Of a stretch of 64,000 bases of DNA, positions 45,293 through 54,316 are shown piece after piece. A program made the translations under genes and the position numbers. The notes under the pieces are model-generated. The model had not been told where the DNA came from, did no database searches, and saw only the letters and a list, made by a program, of their open reading frames with translations. Numbering within the stretch: the stretch's first letter is position 1; the number at the start of each line of letters is the position of its first letter. The DNA comes from Flavobacteriales bacterium (GTDB lineage Bacteria; Bacteroidota; Bacteroidia; Flavobacteriales_D; Crocinitomicaceae), in NCBI GenBank assembly GCA_947449575.1, contig CANFRV010000006.1:1-64000 (forward strand), read 5' to 3'.

Positions 45293-45661
45293 CTAGTAGT
45301 TATCAATCGAAAGCATCACCAAAGTGCAAGCTTCTATAGTTTCGATGTGGTTATTATGAGCCAATTGCATCAGTTCTTCATTTTCAGTACCAGGATTAAA
45401 GATGATCCTCTTTGGTTTCAAGGACAGAATATATTCGTACCAATTTGGCTGATTTTTTGCTCCAACATACAACGTTACGGTGTCGATATCTTTGTATGGT
45501 TTTCTGTCAATGGAAATAGGGATAGCATCATTTATGATTCCCTTCCTTTGACCTTCTGCGTATACTAAATGGCCTTTATTTGTTAGGCTTATAATAGCTT
45601 TATACGCATATCTATCAGGATTATCTGATGCTCCAATAACAACTGTTGTTTTATGACTCAT
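45293..45661 (-). CDS. CoA-binding domain protein
   Basis: 122 aa, a single Rossmann-like CoA-binding domain (family PF13380). It begins TTVVIGASDNPDRYAYKAI and contains YVGAKNQPNWYEYILSLKPKRIIFNPGTENEEL; the conserved Cys near the end (EACTLVML) is present. Such free-standing domains are homologous to the N-terminus of succinyl-CoA synthetase alpha. Their function is mostly unknown and may be redox- or CoA-dependent regulation. It lies upstream of mtnB on the same strand and is separated from yqeY by a terminator. Confidence 0.85.
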   Translation of the reverse strand: MSHKTTVVIGASDNPDRYAYKAIISLTNKGHLVYAEGQRKGIINDAIPISIDRKPYKDIDTVTLYVGAKNQPNWYEYILSLKPKRIIFNPGTENEELMQLAHNNHIETIEACTLVMLSIDNY

Positions 45662-45681
45662 TCCTTTTGCGTTTCTCTTTC

Positions 45682-45712
45682 AAAAAAAAAATCGTCTCTT
45701 GTGAGACGATTT
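45682..45712 (-). terminator. Rho-independent terminator after the YqeY gene
   Basis: AAATCGTCTC and GAGACGATTT (45689-45698, 45703-45712) form a perfect 10-bp stem with a 4-base loop. On the minus strand it is followed by a T-run, and it stands 21 bp after the yqeY stop. Confidence 0.9.
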
Positions 45713-45733
45713 CAAGCAAATATTGTGTTCCGT

Positions 45734-46180
45734 TTATTTGGCTAATTCTTCTTTTACCAGCGTAGAAATTAATTTTCCATCTGCTTTTCCAGCTAATTTT
45801 CCGGTTAAAACCCCCATCACTTTACCCATTTCTTGTGGTCCTTTAGCTCCAGTTGAAGCAATTGCAGCAATAACTTCCACTCTAACTTCTTCTTCGCTCA
45901 TCATTTTAGGAAGATATTCCTCCATAACTTTCGCTTGAAACAATTCGTCAACAGCAAGATCTTCTCGATTTTGAGCAACATACAGCGCGTGGGTTTCAAC
46001 ACGTTGTTTGTGCAATTTCATAACGATTTTAATCGCTGCTTCTTCTGTAACATCTCCATTACCAGAAGTTGCTTCCAATAATAATTTAGATTTTATATCT
46101 CGTAATGCAGCTAAACGATCTTTATCTTTTGCAAGCATTGCCGTTTTGATATCTGCATTAATTTTTTCTGTAAAACTCAT
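45734..46180 (-). CDS. yqeY: GatB/YqeY domain protein
   Basis: 148 aa, the standard length of YqeY. It shows the usual N-terminus (MSFTEKINADIKTAMLAKDK), ALRDIKSKLLL, and the C-terminal AGKADGKLISTLVKEEL. The C-terminal half is homologous to the tail of GatB, which contacts tRNA in the amidotransferase complex. YqeY itself has no settled function. It is the only gene between its terminator and the ftsZ end, so it forms its own unit. Confidence 0.9.
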   Translation of the reverse strand: MSFTEKINADIKTAMLAKDKDRLAALRDIKSKLLLEATSGNGDVTEEAAIKIVMKLHKQRVETHALYVAQNREDLAVDELFQAKVMEEYLPKMMSEEEVRVEVIAAIASTGAKGPQEMGKVMGVLTGKLAGKADGKLISTLVKEELAK

Positions 46181-46241
46181 TTCTTATTAATTATAGATTA
46201 CAAATTGCAAACTTGCTAGATTGAAAATTTATATAATTTTT

Positions 46242-46255
46242 CAATTTGTAATTTG
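46242..46255. repeat. 14-mer intergenic repeat, copy 1
   Basis: CAATTTGTAATTTG, also found exactly at 62736-62749. It lies in an AT-rich gap downstream of ftsZ that contains the near-inverted ATTACAAATTGCAAA (46196-46210) and the hairpin ATTGAAAA/TTTTCAAT (46220-46245). Confidence 0.45.
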
Positions 46256-46266
46256 CAATTTTCCAA

Positions 46267-47931
46267 TCAGTCGACGTTATCGTGTAAGAAAGAATTATTT
46301 CCTCGTAAAACAGTTCCATTTTCATCCTTTGTTAATCCAAAACGACTAACTCGACTTTCAGAACTATATTTAGAATTATCCAACTGAATATTTTGACGAA
46401 CGTAAGCCGGTTCTTTCTCAAATTCAGAGATTCCATCTGCTTTTTTTAATTTAGCAGTATATTCTTGAATACGTACTAATCTTTCTTGTGTTCTTCTTTG
46501 TTGCTCTTCACTTGAAAGTACAGTTCTTGTACTTATTTCTACAACCTTATCTTCAATAGGGCTTTCAAGATCATACTTTACGACTTCAACTTTCACGCCT
46601 TCTTCCGCAACAGGAGTTGTAATTTCCCAATCATACGTCTCTGTTTTTTCTTCAAAAAACAATTCTTTATTTATAAGTTCTTTTATCTCTTCATTTTCAA
46701 CTTCTTCTTTTTTCATGAAAGGATCAGTTAAAAGCTCAGTTGATTCTACAGTATTAGTTGATGTATTTACAATTTCAACTTGATTAGAAGCAAAAGGAGT
46801 AACCTCTTCGACTATTTTTAGGAAAGGTTCTACACTTAATGTTTCATCAGCAGGAATCCATGTATTGACTTGTGTTGGAGAATCCAATGGGCGAATAATT
46901 TCATTTTTAGGCTCATCTTCCAAAGGTCTAACAATGCGTTGAGGCTCTTTTTCAAAGCCAGTTATTGGTGCAGAATTAAACCCAGTTGCTATAATAGTAA
47001 CACTTAATTTATCTCCTAAAGTACCGTCGAAACCATGACCCCAAATAACATCAGCAGTAGAACCCGCTTCATCTTGAATAAAGTCAGTAATGGCAGTAAT
47101 TTCATCCATCAATACTTCTTGCGCGCCATATGTTATGTTTAACAATACATATTTCGCACCGCTAATATCATTGTCATTTAATAGTGGAGAAGAAAGTGCA
47201 TGCTGAACCGCTTCGATTGCACGATTTTCACCTTCAGCAGTTGCGCTACCCATTATCGCTACTCCACTGTTTTTCATGACCGTATTTACGTCATTGAAAT
47301 CTACGTTTATGTTTCCAGTAACCGATATAACTTCGGCAATTCCTTTTGCAGCCATTGCTAAAACATCATCAGCTTGTGAAAAAGCATTTCCAATTGAAAG
47401 GTTACCACTTATTTCTCGCAAACGCTCATTATTGATAACCAATAAAGTATCGACATTTTTACGCATCTCATCTAAACCTTCTTCCGCTTGTTGACGACGT
47501 TTACGTCCTTCAAAACCGAAAGGAACAGTAACGATTCCAACCGTTAGAATTCCCATTTCTTTCGCTATTTGAGCAACAATAGGTGCAGCACCAGTTCCAG
47601 TTCCACCGCCCATTCCAGCAGTAACAAAAACCATTTTAGTACCATTACTTAAAATTGAACGGATTTCCTCAATATTTTCAATTGCAGAATTTTTCCCAAT
47701 TTCAGGAATTGAACCAGCTCCACAACCATCTGTAAGAGAAGCTCCTAATTGTATTTTCAAAGGAACTGGAGATACGTCCAAAGCCTGTCTATCAGTGTTA
47801 CAAACAATGAAGTCCACCCCAACAATTCCTTGATTGAACATGTGGTTCACTGCGTTGCTTCCACCTCCACCAACACCAATTACTTTAATAATTGACGTTG
47901 TTTCTTTTGGTAAATCAAATTCTAATGGCAT
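46267..47931 (-). CDS. ftsZ: Cell division protein FtsZ
   Basis: 554 aa tubulin-like GTPase that forms the Z ring. GTP-binding motifs are intact: GVGGGGSNAVNHM near the N-terminus and the tubulin signature GGGTGTGAAP near residue 110, with the synergy-loop region DVIWGHGFDGTLGDKL. The globular core ends near residue 330. A long acidic linker of about 200 residues follows and ends in NSFLHDNVD, as in other Bacteroidota FtsZ proteins. It is the last gene of the dcw unit, 25 bp after ftsA. Confidence 0.98.
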   Translation of the reverse strand: MPLEFDLPKETTSIIKVIGVGGGGSNAVNHMFNQGIVGVDFIVCNTDRQALDVSPVPLKIQLGASLTDGCGAGSIPEIGKNSAIENIEEIRSILSNGTKMVFVTAGMGGGTGTGAAPIVAQIAKEMGILTVGIVTVPFGFEGRKRRQQAEEGLDEMRKNVDTLLVINNERLREISGNLSIGNAFSQADDVLAMAAKGIAEVISVTGNINVDFNDVNTVMKNSGVAIMGSATAEGENRAIEAVQHALSSPLLNDNDISGAKYVLLNITYGAQEVLMDEITAITDFIQDEAGSTADVIWGHGFDGTLGDKLSVTIIATGFNSAPITGFEKEPQRIVRPLEDEPKNEIIRPLDSPTQVNTWIPADETLSVEPFLKIVEEVTPFASNQVEIVNTSTNTVESTELLTDPFMKKEEVENEEIKELINKELFFEEKTETYDWEITTPVAEEGVKVEVVKYDLESPIEDKVVEISTRTVLSSEEQQRRTQERLVRIQEYTAKLKKADGISEFEKEPAYVRQNIQLDNSKYSSESRVSRFGLTKDENGTVLRGNNSFLHDNVD

Positions 47932-47956
47932 TTTTCTTAATTTTAGTTTCTGTTAA

Positions 47957-49240
47957 TTATTTTTCTTCTGCAAACCAATCTTTCCCTTTCGAAATTATTG
48001 AATCGAAAAAAGAACCACGGTTCTTCTGTGAATGCCCTTTCACTTCTGTTGTAGTTGACGTTGAAGCAGGCATGTCTAATTGTGACATATTTTCAAAGCC
48101 TTTTAATACAAGTCCAATACCAGTTGAATACATAGGGCTTGTTAAATTTTCAATATGATTGTTGTTTGCCAAATGTTCTGTTGGATAACCTATTCTCGTA
48201 TCCATTGCAGTTATATATTCAAACAACTGAGTAATGTGTTTCAATTGAGAACCACCACCAGTCACCACAATTCCACCAATCAACTTTTTCTCGTATCCTG
48301 AATTTTGAATTTCATAATATACTAGTTCAATGATTTCTTCCATTCGAGCTTGAATGATCGAAGCCAAATTACGAACAGAGATCTCTTTTGCAAGATGCCC
48401 TCGCAATCCTGGAATACATACTATTTCATTATCAAGACTTTCACTTGCTAGAGCAGAACCAAATTTCATCTTTAACATTTCAGCTTGTCGCGGCATAATT
48501 GTACACCCTTCCTTAATATCATCTGTGATAATATTTCCTCCGAAAGGTATAACGGCAGTGTGACGAATAATACCCTCATGGAAAATAGCAATATCTGTTG
48601 TGCCCCCACCTATATCAACCAATACAACGCCTGCCTCTTTTTCTTCTTCAGATAAAACAGCATCAGCGGAAGCAATAGGTTCTAATATAATATGTTGTAC
48701 TTGTAAACCTGCTCTTTGAACACATTTGTGGATATTCGATGAAGCAGCAATATTTCCTGTAATTATATGGAAATTAGCTTCTAAACGAACTCCTGCCATC
48801 CCAATAGGATCTCTTATTCCCTGTTCACTATCTACGATATATTCTTGAGGTAGAACAGTAATAATTGCTTCGCCCGAATTCATTACGGTTTTATACATGT
48901 CTTCAATTAAAGCATCGATGTCTTTTTGAGAAATCTCATCTTCTGTTTGACTGCGTGTATGTATGCCTCTAGTTTGTAAGCTTTTAATATGTTGCCCAGC
49001 GATACCAACATTCACAACATTGATTGTTAGTTCTCCTTCTACTCTTTGCTGTGCTTCTTTTACGGCCTCTTGAATAGAGTTAACAGTTTGATGAATATTT
49101 GAAACAATACCACGTTTTACCCCAAGAGATTCACTAGTCCCCATAGATAAAATCTCAATTTTGCCATGCTCATTTTTTCTGCCAACAAAACAGGCAATCT
49201 TCGTAGTTCCAATATCTAGTCCAACAATTACTTTCGCCAT
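47957..49240 (-). CDS. ftsA: Cell division protein FtsA
   Basis: 427 aa from the ATG at 49240; an upstream ATG at 49264 would overlap ftsQ. Actin-like ATPase that tethers FtsZ to the membrane. It shows the phosphate-1 motif VGLDIGTTKIACFVG and the phosphate-2 motif VVLVDIGGGTTDIAIF. The expected C-terminal amphipathic helix lies in DSIISKGKDWFAE. It follows ftsQ by one base and precedes ftsZ, the standard dcw order. Confidence 0.97.
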   Translation of the reverse strand: MAKVIVGLDIGTTKIACFVGRKNEHGKIEILSMGTSESLGVKRGIVSNIHQTVNSIQEAVKEAQQRVEGELTINVVNVGIAGQHIKSLQTRGIHTRSQTEDEISQKDIDALIEDMYKTVMNSGEAIITVLPQEYIVDSEQGIRDPIGMAGVRLEANFHIITGNIAASSNIHKCVQRAGLQVQHIILEPIASADAVLSEEEKEAGVVLVDIGGGTTDIAIFHEGIIRHTAVIPFGGNIITDDIKEGCTIMPRQAEMLKMKFGSALASESLDNEIVCIPGLRGHLAKEISVRNLASIIQARMEEIIELVYYEIQNSGYEKKLIGGIVVTGGGSQLKHITQLFEYITAMDTRIGYPTEHLANNNHIENLTSPMYSTGIGLVLKGFENMSQLDMPASTSTTTEVKGHSQKNRGSFFDSIISKGKDWFAEEK

Positions 49241-49241
49241 A

Positions 49242-50045
49242 TTATTCTTTTTTCTTACAAACAATTTGTTTGTCGTATTTCAAACTGATTTCGTCATATT
49301 TAGCCCACCCTTCGAAAGGCATTGCTTCCTTGTAAAAAACTTTTAACTTCAAAAATTTGTCACTTACCTCTTGGTCTGTGAGTGCTGTCCCAAAATTAAT
49401 AATTTGCTCTCCAACCTGCGGTATTAGTATAAAATCGCCATTCGTTTCGCAATGAATTTGACCTATCTGCGCTTGCAATAACTCATCGTTACAAACATAA
49501 TGAGAAATACGGTACAAATCGTCTAATTTTTGATTAGTTTTCAAGGTTTCATTGTTAATAATTTTTGATACAGGTTTCGAATTTATTCGGTCTGGCACGT
49601 CACCTGTAACTACCACAATTCTAGCTGTATATAAGCTGGAAGGAACCATCACACAACCTAGCTCGTCCAAATAAAAGTTTTCTCCGTATTTATTAAAAAT
49701 TCTAGCAATCGGTTTTCTTATTTCAACTTCAATTGTCCATGTTGGACCAATATTTGTAAAAACTTTTGCTTTTTTCACTTCACTCATTGACATCAGATAT
49801 TCTTCTGTTGCATTTACTTTTAAGCCTTTGTATTTCTGTCCCGCATAAATCAACCCTTTTCGCTCCAGTCTAGAATATAATTCATCTTCAGTCAAGAATG
49901 CATTCTCACCATTTACGCGTATTATAATGTGTGGCTTTTTTAGAACTGTTTTCTCCTGCGCAGCTTTCACCATAGCCATTAAAATCAGCACAGTTACTGC
50001 GAATAATGACCACAATGTTATTTTAACCCATCTCTTCATTCTCAT
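49242..50045 (-). CDS. ftsQ: Cell division protein FtsQ
   Basis: 267 aa divisome protein with a short cytoplasmic N-terminus, a single membrane segment (ITLWSLFAVTVLILMAMVKA, residues 9-28) and a periplasmic POTRA-plus-beta domain. It contains VNATEEYLMSMSEVKKAKVF, NKYGENFYLDELG and a typical LKVFYKEAMPFEGWAKYDEI ending. It starts inside the end of murC (23 bp overlap). The family is fast-evolving; position and topology settle the call. Confidence 0.9.
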   Translation of the reverse strand: MRMKRWVKITLWSLFAVTVLILMAMVKAAQEKTVLKKPHIIIRVNGENAFLTEDELYSRLERKGLIYAGQKYKGLKVNATEEYLMSMSEVKKAKVFTNIGPTWTIEVEIRKPIARIFNKYGENFYLDELGCVMVPSSLYTARIVVVTGDVPDRINSKPVSKIINNETLKTNQKLDDLYRISHYVCNDELLQAQIGQIHCETNGDFILIPQVGEQIINFGTALTDQEVSDKFLKLKVFYKEAMPFEGWAKYDEISLKYDKQIVCKKKE

Positions 50046-51417
50046 GTAATGCTTGCGTTAATGGTTTTACAATTTTATCGATATCGCCTGCACCAATGGT
50101 CAGAATAACTCCTTCGGAGATTTCTTTCAAATACAATAAGGCTAGTTCAGGTGTTAAAATTTGTTTCTTCTTGCAGCTAATTTTCTCTAGTAAGGCATCA
50201 CTCGTGACTCCAGCAATCGGTTCTTCGCGTGCTGGGTAAATTGGTAATAAAATTACCTCATCTAACTTTGATAATTCAGTTACAAATCCTTCAAAGAAAT
50301 CTCGTGTTCTTGAAAATAAATGTGGCTGAAAAACACCGACGATCTTTTTAGTGGGGTACATCATTCTCACAGAGGACACCAGTGCGTTTATTTCTGTTGG
50401 ATGATGCGCATAATCATCTATGTATACGATTTTATTCGACCTCACTTGAAATTCAAATCTGCGCTTTACGCCTTTAAAACTTTTTAATCCAAATCGGATT
50501 TCTTGTTCTTCTAGTTGTAATTTTTGACATAAAGCAATACATGCGAGTGCATTTTCAGCATTATGAATACCAGGAAGTCCAAATTCTACATCTTTCCATT
50601 CTCCTTGGGGAAAAGTAACGTCAAATAAGAAAGCGCCATTGTCAAAACGCAGATTATGTGCGGAATAATTGGCACTAGAGTCGTCTACTCCATACGTCGT
50701 AATTTGTGCTTTTGAAGTTAAGTGTAGACCATGCCTTAAAATCAAATGTCCTTCAGGATGAATTAAATTTGCATATTCTTGGAACCCTTGAAGTAGAAGG
50801 GAAGCGTCACCATAAATATCCAAATGATCTGCGTCTGTTGATGTTATAATAGAAGCATAAGGAGCCAACTGTAAAAAAGATCGGTCAAATTCATCCGCTT
50901 CAATTACCGTATATTCTGATGTTGAAGAGGTAAGTAAATTGGAGTTAAAATTACTAGAAATACCCCCTAAAAAGGCATTACATTTAACGTTTGATTCATT
51001 TAAAATATGAGCTAGCAGCGTACTAGTCGTTGTTTTTCCGTGTGTGCCGGCAACCCCTAATCCTTTTGAATTATGAGTTAATAATCCCAAAACTTGCGAT
51101 CTTTTCAGGATTTGAAAATTGTTGTTTTGAAAAAATAACAATTCGCCATTGTTTTTTGGTATTGCTGGTGTATAAATAATTAACGTTGATTCTATGTCTT
51201 TACATTTACTCGGAATATTATCACCCAAATCATCGAAATGAATTGCAACACCTTCCTCTTTTAGGGAAATTGTAAGTGGTGTTTCTGTTTTATCATATCC
51301 ATATACTTCCCAACCTAATGAAATAAAATAGCGAGCTAGTGCAGACATACCAATCCCGCCGACTCCTAAAAAATAGGCTCGTTTGAACGTTGTGAGTTGT
51401 ATGTTTTTTAAATCCAT
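50023..51417 (-). CDS. murC: UDP-N-acetylmuramate--L-alanine ligase
   Basis: 464 aa Mur ligase that adds L-Ala to UDP-MurNAc. The N-terminal Rossmann domain starts at FLGVGGIGMSALARYF. The ATP site is GVAGTHGKTTTSTLL, the central domain has IEADEFDRSF and TSTDADHLDIYGD, and the C-terminal domain includes DDYAHHPTEINALV. All catalytic motifs are intact and the length is normal. It is followed by ftsQ with a 23-bp overlap. Confidence 0.97.
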   Translation of the reverse strand: MDLKNIQLTTFKRAYFLGVGGIGMSALARYFISLGWEVYGYDKTETPLTISLKEEGVAIHFDDLGDNIPSKCKDIESTLIIYTPAIPKNNGELLFFQNNNFQILKRSQVLGLLTHNSKGLGVAGTHGKTTTSTLLAHILNESNVKCNAFLGGISSNFNSNLLTSSTSEYTVIEADEFDRSFLQLAPYASIITSTDADHLDIYGDASLLLQGFQEYANLIHPEGHLILRHGLHLTSKAQITTYGVDDSSANYSAHNLRFDNGAFLFDVTFPQGEWKDVEFGLPGIHNAENALACIALCQKLQLEEQEIRFGLKSFKGVKRRFEFQVRSNKIVYIDDYAHHPTEINALVSSVRMMYPTKKIVGVFQPHLFSRTRDFFEGFVTELSKLDEVILLPIYPAREEPIAGVTSDALLEKISCKKKQILTPELALLYLKEISEGVILTIGAGDIDKIVKPLTQALHENEEMG

Positions 51418-51433
51418 TCTGTCTACTTTTTTG

Positions 51434-51497
51434 AACCATATAAGGAATATAAGGTCATATAAGAAATGAGTTAATAACTTATATGCCGTATATGGTT
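51434..51497. repeat. Long imperfect hairpin between murG and murC
   Basis: AACCATATA (51434-51442) pairs with TATATGGTT (51489-51497), and inside it CATATAAG (51456-51463) pairs with CTTATATG (51478-51485). It fills the only sizeable gap (79 bp) in the otherwise compact dcw run. It could act on mRNA processing or as a regulatory hairpin upstream of murC. Confidence 0.5.
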
Positions 51498-52600
51498 TAA
51501 ATTATTTTTTCTATTTCATCCACTATTGAAAAGGTAGCCATTGGTTTCCCCAACTTGGTAATCTCTTCAATTAACTTATTTTGCTCTTCGCTCGAATTAA
51601 TAATTTGAATTGCAGCCGGTATCAATTTCTCGCGTGCCTCACTATCTTTTACTAATATTGCGGCATTTTTACTTACCAATGCCATTGCATTTTTCGTTTG
51701 ATGATCTTCTGAAACATTGGGTGATGGCACTAATATAACAGGTTTTTTAATTAAGCATAATTCGGAGACAGATATTGCGCCAGCTCTTGAAATAATAACA
51801 TCTGCCAGCGCGTATGCTAAATCCATTCTCGCAATAAACAGCACCATTTTAATTCCTGTCAAGTCAGTTGTGTTAAATTCTGCTGTGAGTGTTTGAAAAT
51901 AGCTTTTACCACATTGCCACAATAGCTGCACATTATTATCTTGGAGGGTTTTGATATGTTCCTTCGCACTTTCATTTAAGGTTCTCGCGCCTAAACTTCC
52001 TCCTATGATCAATATCGTTTTCTTATTGGGGTCTAATTCATAAAAGTCAAAAGCTTCCTTGCGTTTTCCCTCCACATCGACCATTTCTGAACGAACTGGA
52101 TTTCCAGTTACTACAATTTTATCCCCTGGAAAAAATCGCTCTAAACCTTCATAGGCAGTACAAATTATTTTAACTTTCTTCGATAATATTTTATTGGTTT
52201 TACCAGGAAAAGAATTTTGCTCTTGAATTAAAGTAGGGATTTTTAAAAAATTTGCTGCTTGCAGTGTTGGACCTGAAGCATATCCGCCTACACCAATTAC
52301 TACTTGCGGATTAAACTTTTTGATAATTTTATATGCAGTAACAAGACTTCCTATAATTTTAAATGGCAATAAAAAGTTAGAAAACGTCAGTCTCCTCTGA
52401 AATCCTGCGATATTTAATCCTATAATTTTATATCCTGTATCTGGCACTTTTTCCATTTCCATTTTTCCATTTGCGCCAACAAATAATATGTCCACATTTG
52501 GATTACGTCTTTTAATTTCATCAGCAATAGCAATAGCAGGAAAAATATGACCTCCTGTTCCTCCTCCTGATATTATTACACGTTCTATTTTACTTTTCAT
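51497..52600 (-). CDS. murG: UDP-GlcNAc transferase MurG
   Basis: 367 aa glycosyltransferase that converts lipid I to lipid II at the inner membrane face. The glycine-rich loop SGGGTGGHIFPAIAIADE, GVGGYASGP, EQNSFPGKTNKIL and the UDP-binding SRAGAISVSELC are all present. It is 12 bp downstream of ftsW. The FtsW-MurG pairing supports coordinated lipid II supply at the septum. Confidence 0.97.
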   Translation of the reverse strand: MKSKIERVIISGGGTGGHIFPAIAIADEIKRRNPNVDILFVGANGKMEMEKVPDTGYKIIGLNIAGFQRRLTFSNFLLPFKIIGSLVTAYKIIKKFNPQVVIGVGGYASGPTLQAANFLKIPTLIQEQNSFPGKTNKILSKKVKIICTAYEGLERFFPGDKIVVTGNPVRSEMVDVEGKRKEAFDFYELDPNKKTILIIGGSLGARTLNESAKEHIKTLQDNNVQLLWQCGKSYFQTLTAEFNTTDLTGIKMVLFIARMDLAYALADVIISRAGAISVSELCLIKKPVILVPSPNVSEDHQTKNAMALVSKNAAILVKDSEAREKLIPAAIQIINSSEEQNKLIEEITKLGKPMATFSIVDEIEKII

Positions 52601-52612
52601 AAAGTCTTTTTT

Positions 52613-53824
52613 TCAATTTTCACGTGATCCATTCGTGCTGTTCAATTCATTTTCAATAGTATCTGTTTGTCCTACTGAATGTTCCTCTTTTCCTTTATTT
52701 TTTTTATTGGCAATGCTTTGAACTAAGCCAAGTGCTACACACGTCATGATAAGTGCTGATCCTCCCATCGCTAAAAGCGGCATATTTTGCCCTGTTACTG
52801 GAAATATTCCCGTGCACACAAGCATATTAACAGAAGCTTGTGTAAGCAATAATACGCCAATTCCAATGCATAAATAGGTTTCAAACATACTTGCTGATTG
52901 CAATCCTATTTGGAAAATCCTATAAAGTAAGATCAAATAAAGGAATACTAAAATGACCGAAGATATCGAACCAAATTCTTCTACATAACTAGAATAATAA
53001 AAATCAGCATATGCTTCTGGAAGGTATTCTTTCAATTTTCCATCTCCTACACCTTGTCCAAAAACTCCTCCATTGTAGATTGCCAATTTAGCATTCATTG
53101 CTTGTGCATTCGCTACTAATTCATTTTCACCATCCGACATACTTCCTATACGATGCATCCAGGTGTCAAACCTAGGAAGTAACTCTAATTTCGGCGCTAA
53201 AACATGTAGACCAATAACTACTAATAAAAGGGCAATGCAACCTCCGACAATTGAAAGAAGTTTTAAAAAGGGTACTTTTCCAACAAAAAGAAGGATGAAA
53301 CAAATCAAGAATAATAAGGCAGAAGTAGAAAAGTTATCTTTTAATATTAATCCACAAATAACGACAATGGGAAAGATCAAAGTTCCAAGTCCTCCTCTCC
53401 ATTGATTTAAAAGATCTTTTTTTACAACCAATAATCTTGAAATAGTTAGTATCAGCGCCAATTTAGCAAAGTCTGAAGCTTGAAATGTAAGACCAACAAA
53501 AGGAATCTGAACCCAACGGCCAGCATCATTTACTTTTACTCCGAAAAAAAAAGTAAATATTAAGATGCAAATCGAAAGGTAATACCCAAATTTTGAAATC
53601 TGAAAAAAATATTTCGGGTCTTTTTTATGCAGCCAAAACATAGCTAAAAAAGCTAGAACTACATATGTGAAATGTTTAAATAAATATTTAAATGGAGTTC
53701 CTCCGGCAGTTTTAACCAAAATGGGTACAAAACTATAAACGCTGACCAACGAAAAAGCCAACATTAATAGTGTAATGATCCAAATTACCCGATCACCTTT
53801 TAAATATTTTAAATATTCTTTCAC
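52613..53824 (-). CDS. ftsW: Peptidoglycan glycosyltransferase FtsW
   Basis: 403 aa SEDS-family polytopic membrane protein with about ten transmembrane segments. The family motifs are seen: FQASDFAKLALIL, GQGVGDGKLKEYLPEAYADF, and TGIFPVTGQNMPLLAMGGSA. It polymerises septal glycan together with the transpeptidase FtsI. The hydrophilic C-terminal tail (about 25 residues) is unremarkable. It starts immediately after the stop codon of the 158-aa orphan gene, with no intervening base. Confidence 0.96.
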   Translation of the reverse strand: MKEYLKYLKGDRVIWIITLLMLAFSLVSVYSFVPILVKTAGGTPFKYLFKHFTYVVLAFLAMFWLHKKDPKYFFQISKFGYYLSICILIFTFFFGVKVNDAGRWVQIPFVGLTFQASDFAKLALILTISRLLVVKKDLLNQWRGGLGTLIFPIVVICGLILKDNFSTSALLFLICFILLFVGKVPFLKLLSIVGGCIALLLVVIGLHVLAPKLELLPRFDTWMHRIGSMSDGENELVANAQAMNAKLAIYNGGVFGQGVGDGKLKEYLPEAYADFYYSSYVEEFGSISSVILVFLYLILLYRIFQIGLQSASMFETYLCIGIGVLLLTQASVNMLVCTGIFPVTGQNMPLLAMGGSALIMTCVALGLVQSIANKKNKGKEEHSVGQTDTIENELNSTNGSREN

Positions 53825-54301
53825 TTATTTTGTTTGATATATGTTTAAAAATTCTTCGAACGATTCTCTGTTTTCTTTCCAATTTTCACCCGATGCTGAA
53901 AATAAAAAGACGGCGTTTTTAATTTTTATTGACTTTAACATCATGAAAGCATCATCAAGCGTGTTAACTCCAACAATATTTTCAATCTTTTCTAAAGCTT
54001 CAATCGATACATTAATTTTCGAATTATCGCATACAATGACTGTTTTTAATTGAAGGCATACAGATGAATCTTCAAGTATTGTATTATTAATATCTTTCGA
54101 ATTACCAATCCAGACGATTGGAAATGGGAAAGCATGTAATGTATTAGCAACTAAATTAATATTGGGTTGATACCACGAAAAAGTATCCATGCCCCATAAT
54201 TTGCCATGTGGACGCAAAGACGTCTCTTTCATGTTTTTTAAGCCTTCGTTTCTAGCTTCCTTTAAACGATCACTTAAATGTATGTTTAGTTTACTTTCCA
54301 T
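53825..54301 (-). CDS. Orphan protein resembling the C-terminal domain of MurD
   Basis: 158 aa with no named family. Residues about 60-155 run in parallel with the C-terminal domain of MurD encoded next door: PIVWIGNSKDIN against PTVWIVGGVDKGND, VIVCDNSKI against AIICLGLDNQKI, NIVGVNTLDDAFMML against TIVEAKSAMEAVAYG, and AVFLFSASGENWKENRESFEEFL against [28 protein letters not shown]. The ATP-binding and central domains are absent and LLSPA has become LFSAS, so it cannot be a ligase. Residues 1-60 (LRPHGKLWGMDTFSWYQPNI) are unique. The position between murD and ftsW suggests a retained accessory role. Confidence 0.6.
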   Translation of the reverse strand: MESKLNIHLSDRLKEARNEGLKNMKETSLRPHGKLWGMDTFSWYQPNINLVANTLHAFPFPIVWIGNSKDINNTILEDSSVCLQLKTVIVCDNSKINVSIEALEKIENIVGVNTLDDAFMMLKSIKIKNAVFLFSASGENWKENRESFEEFLNIYQTK

Positions 54302-54316
54302 ACTTATTATAATAAA

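Noticed and set aside
47276-47494. Plus-strand frame inside ftsZ
   Set aside because: Shadow of the conserved FtsZ GTPase core; no independent start signal.
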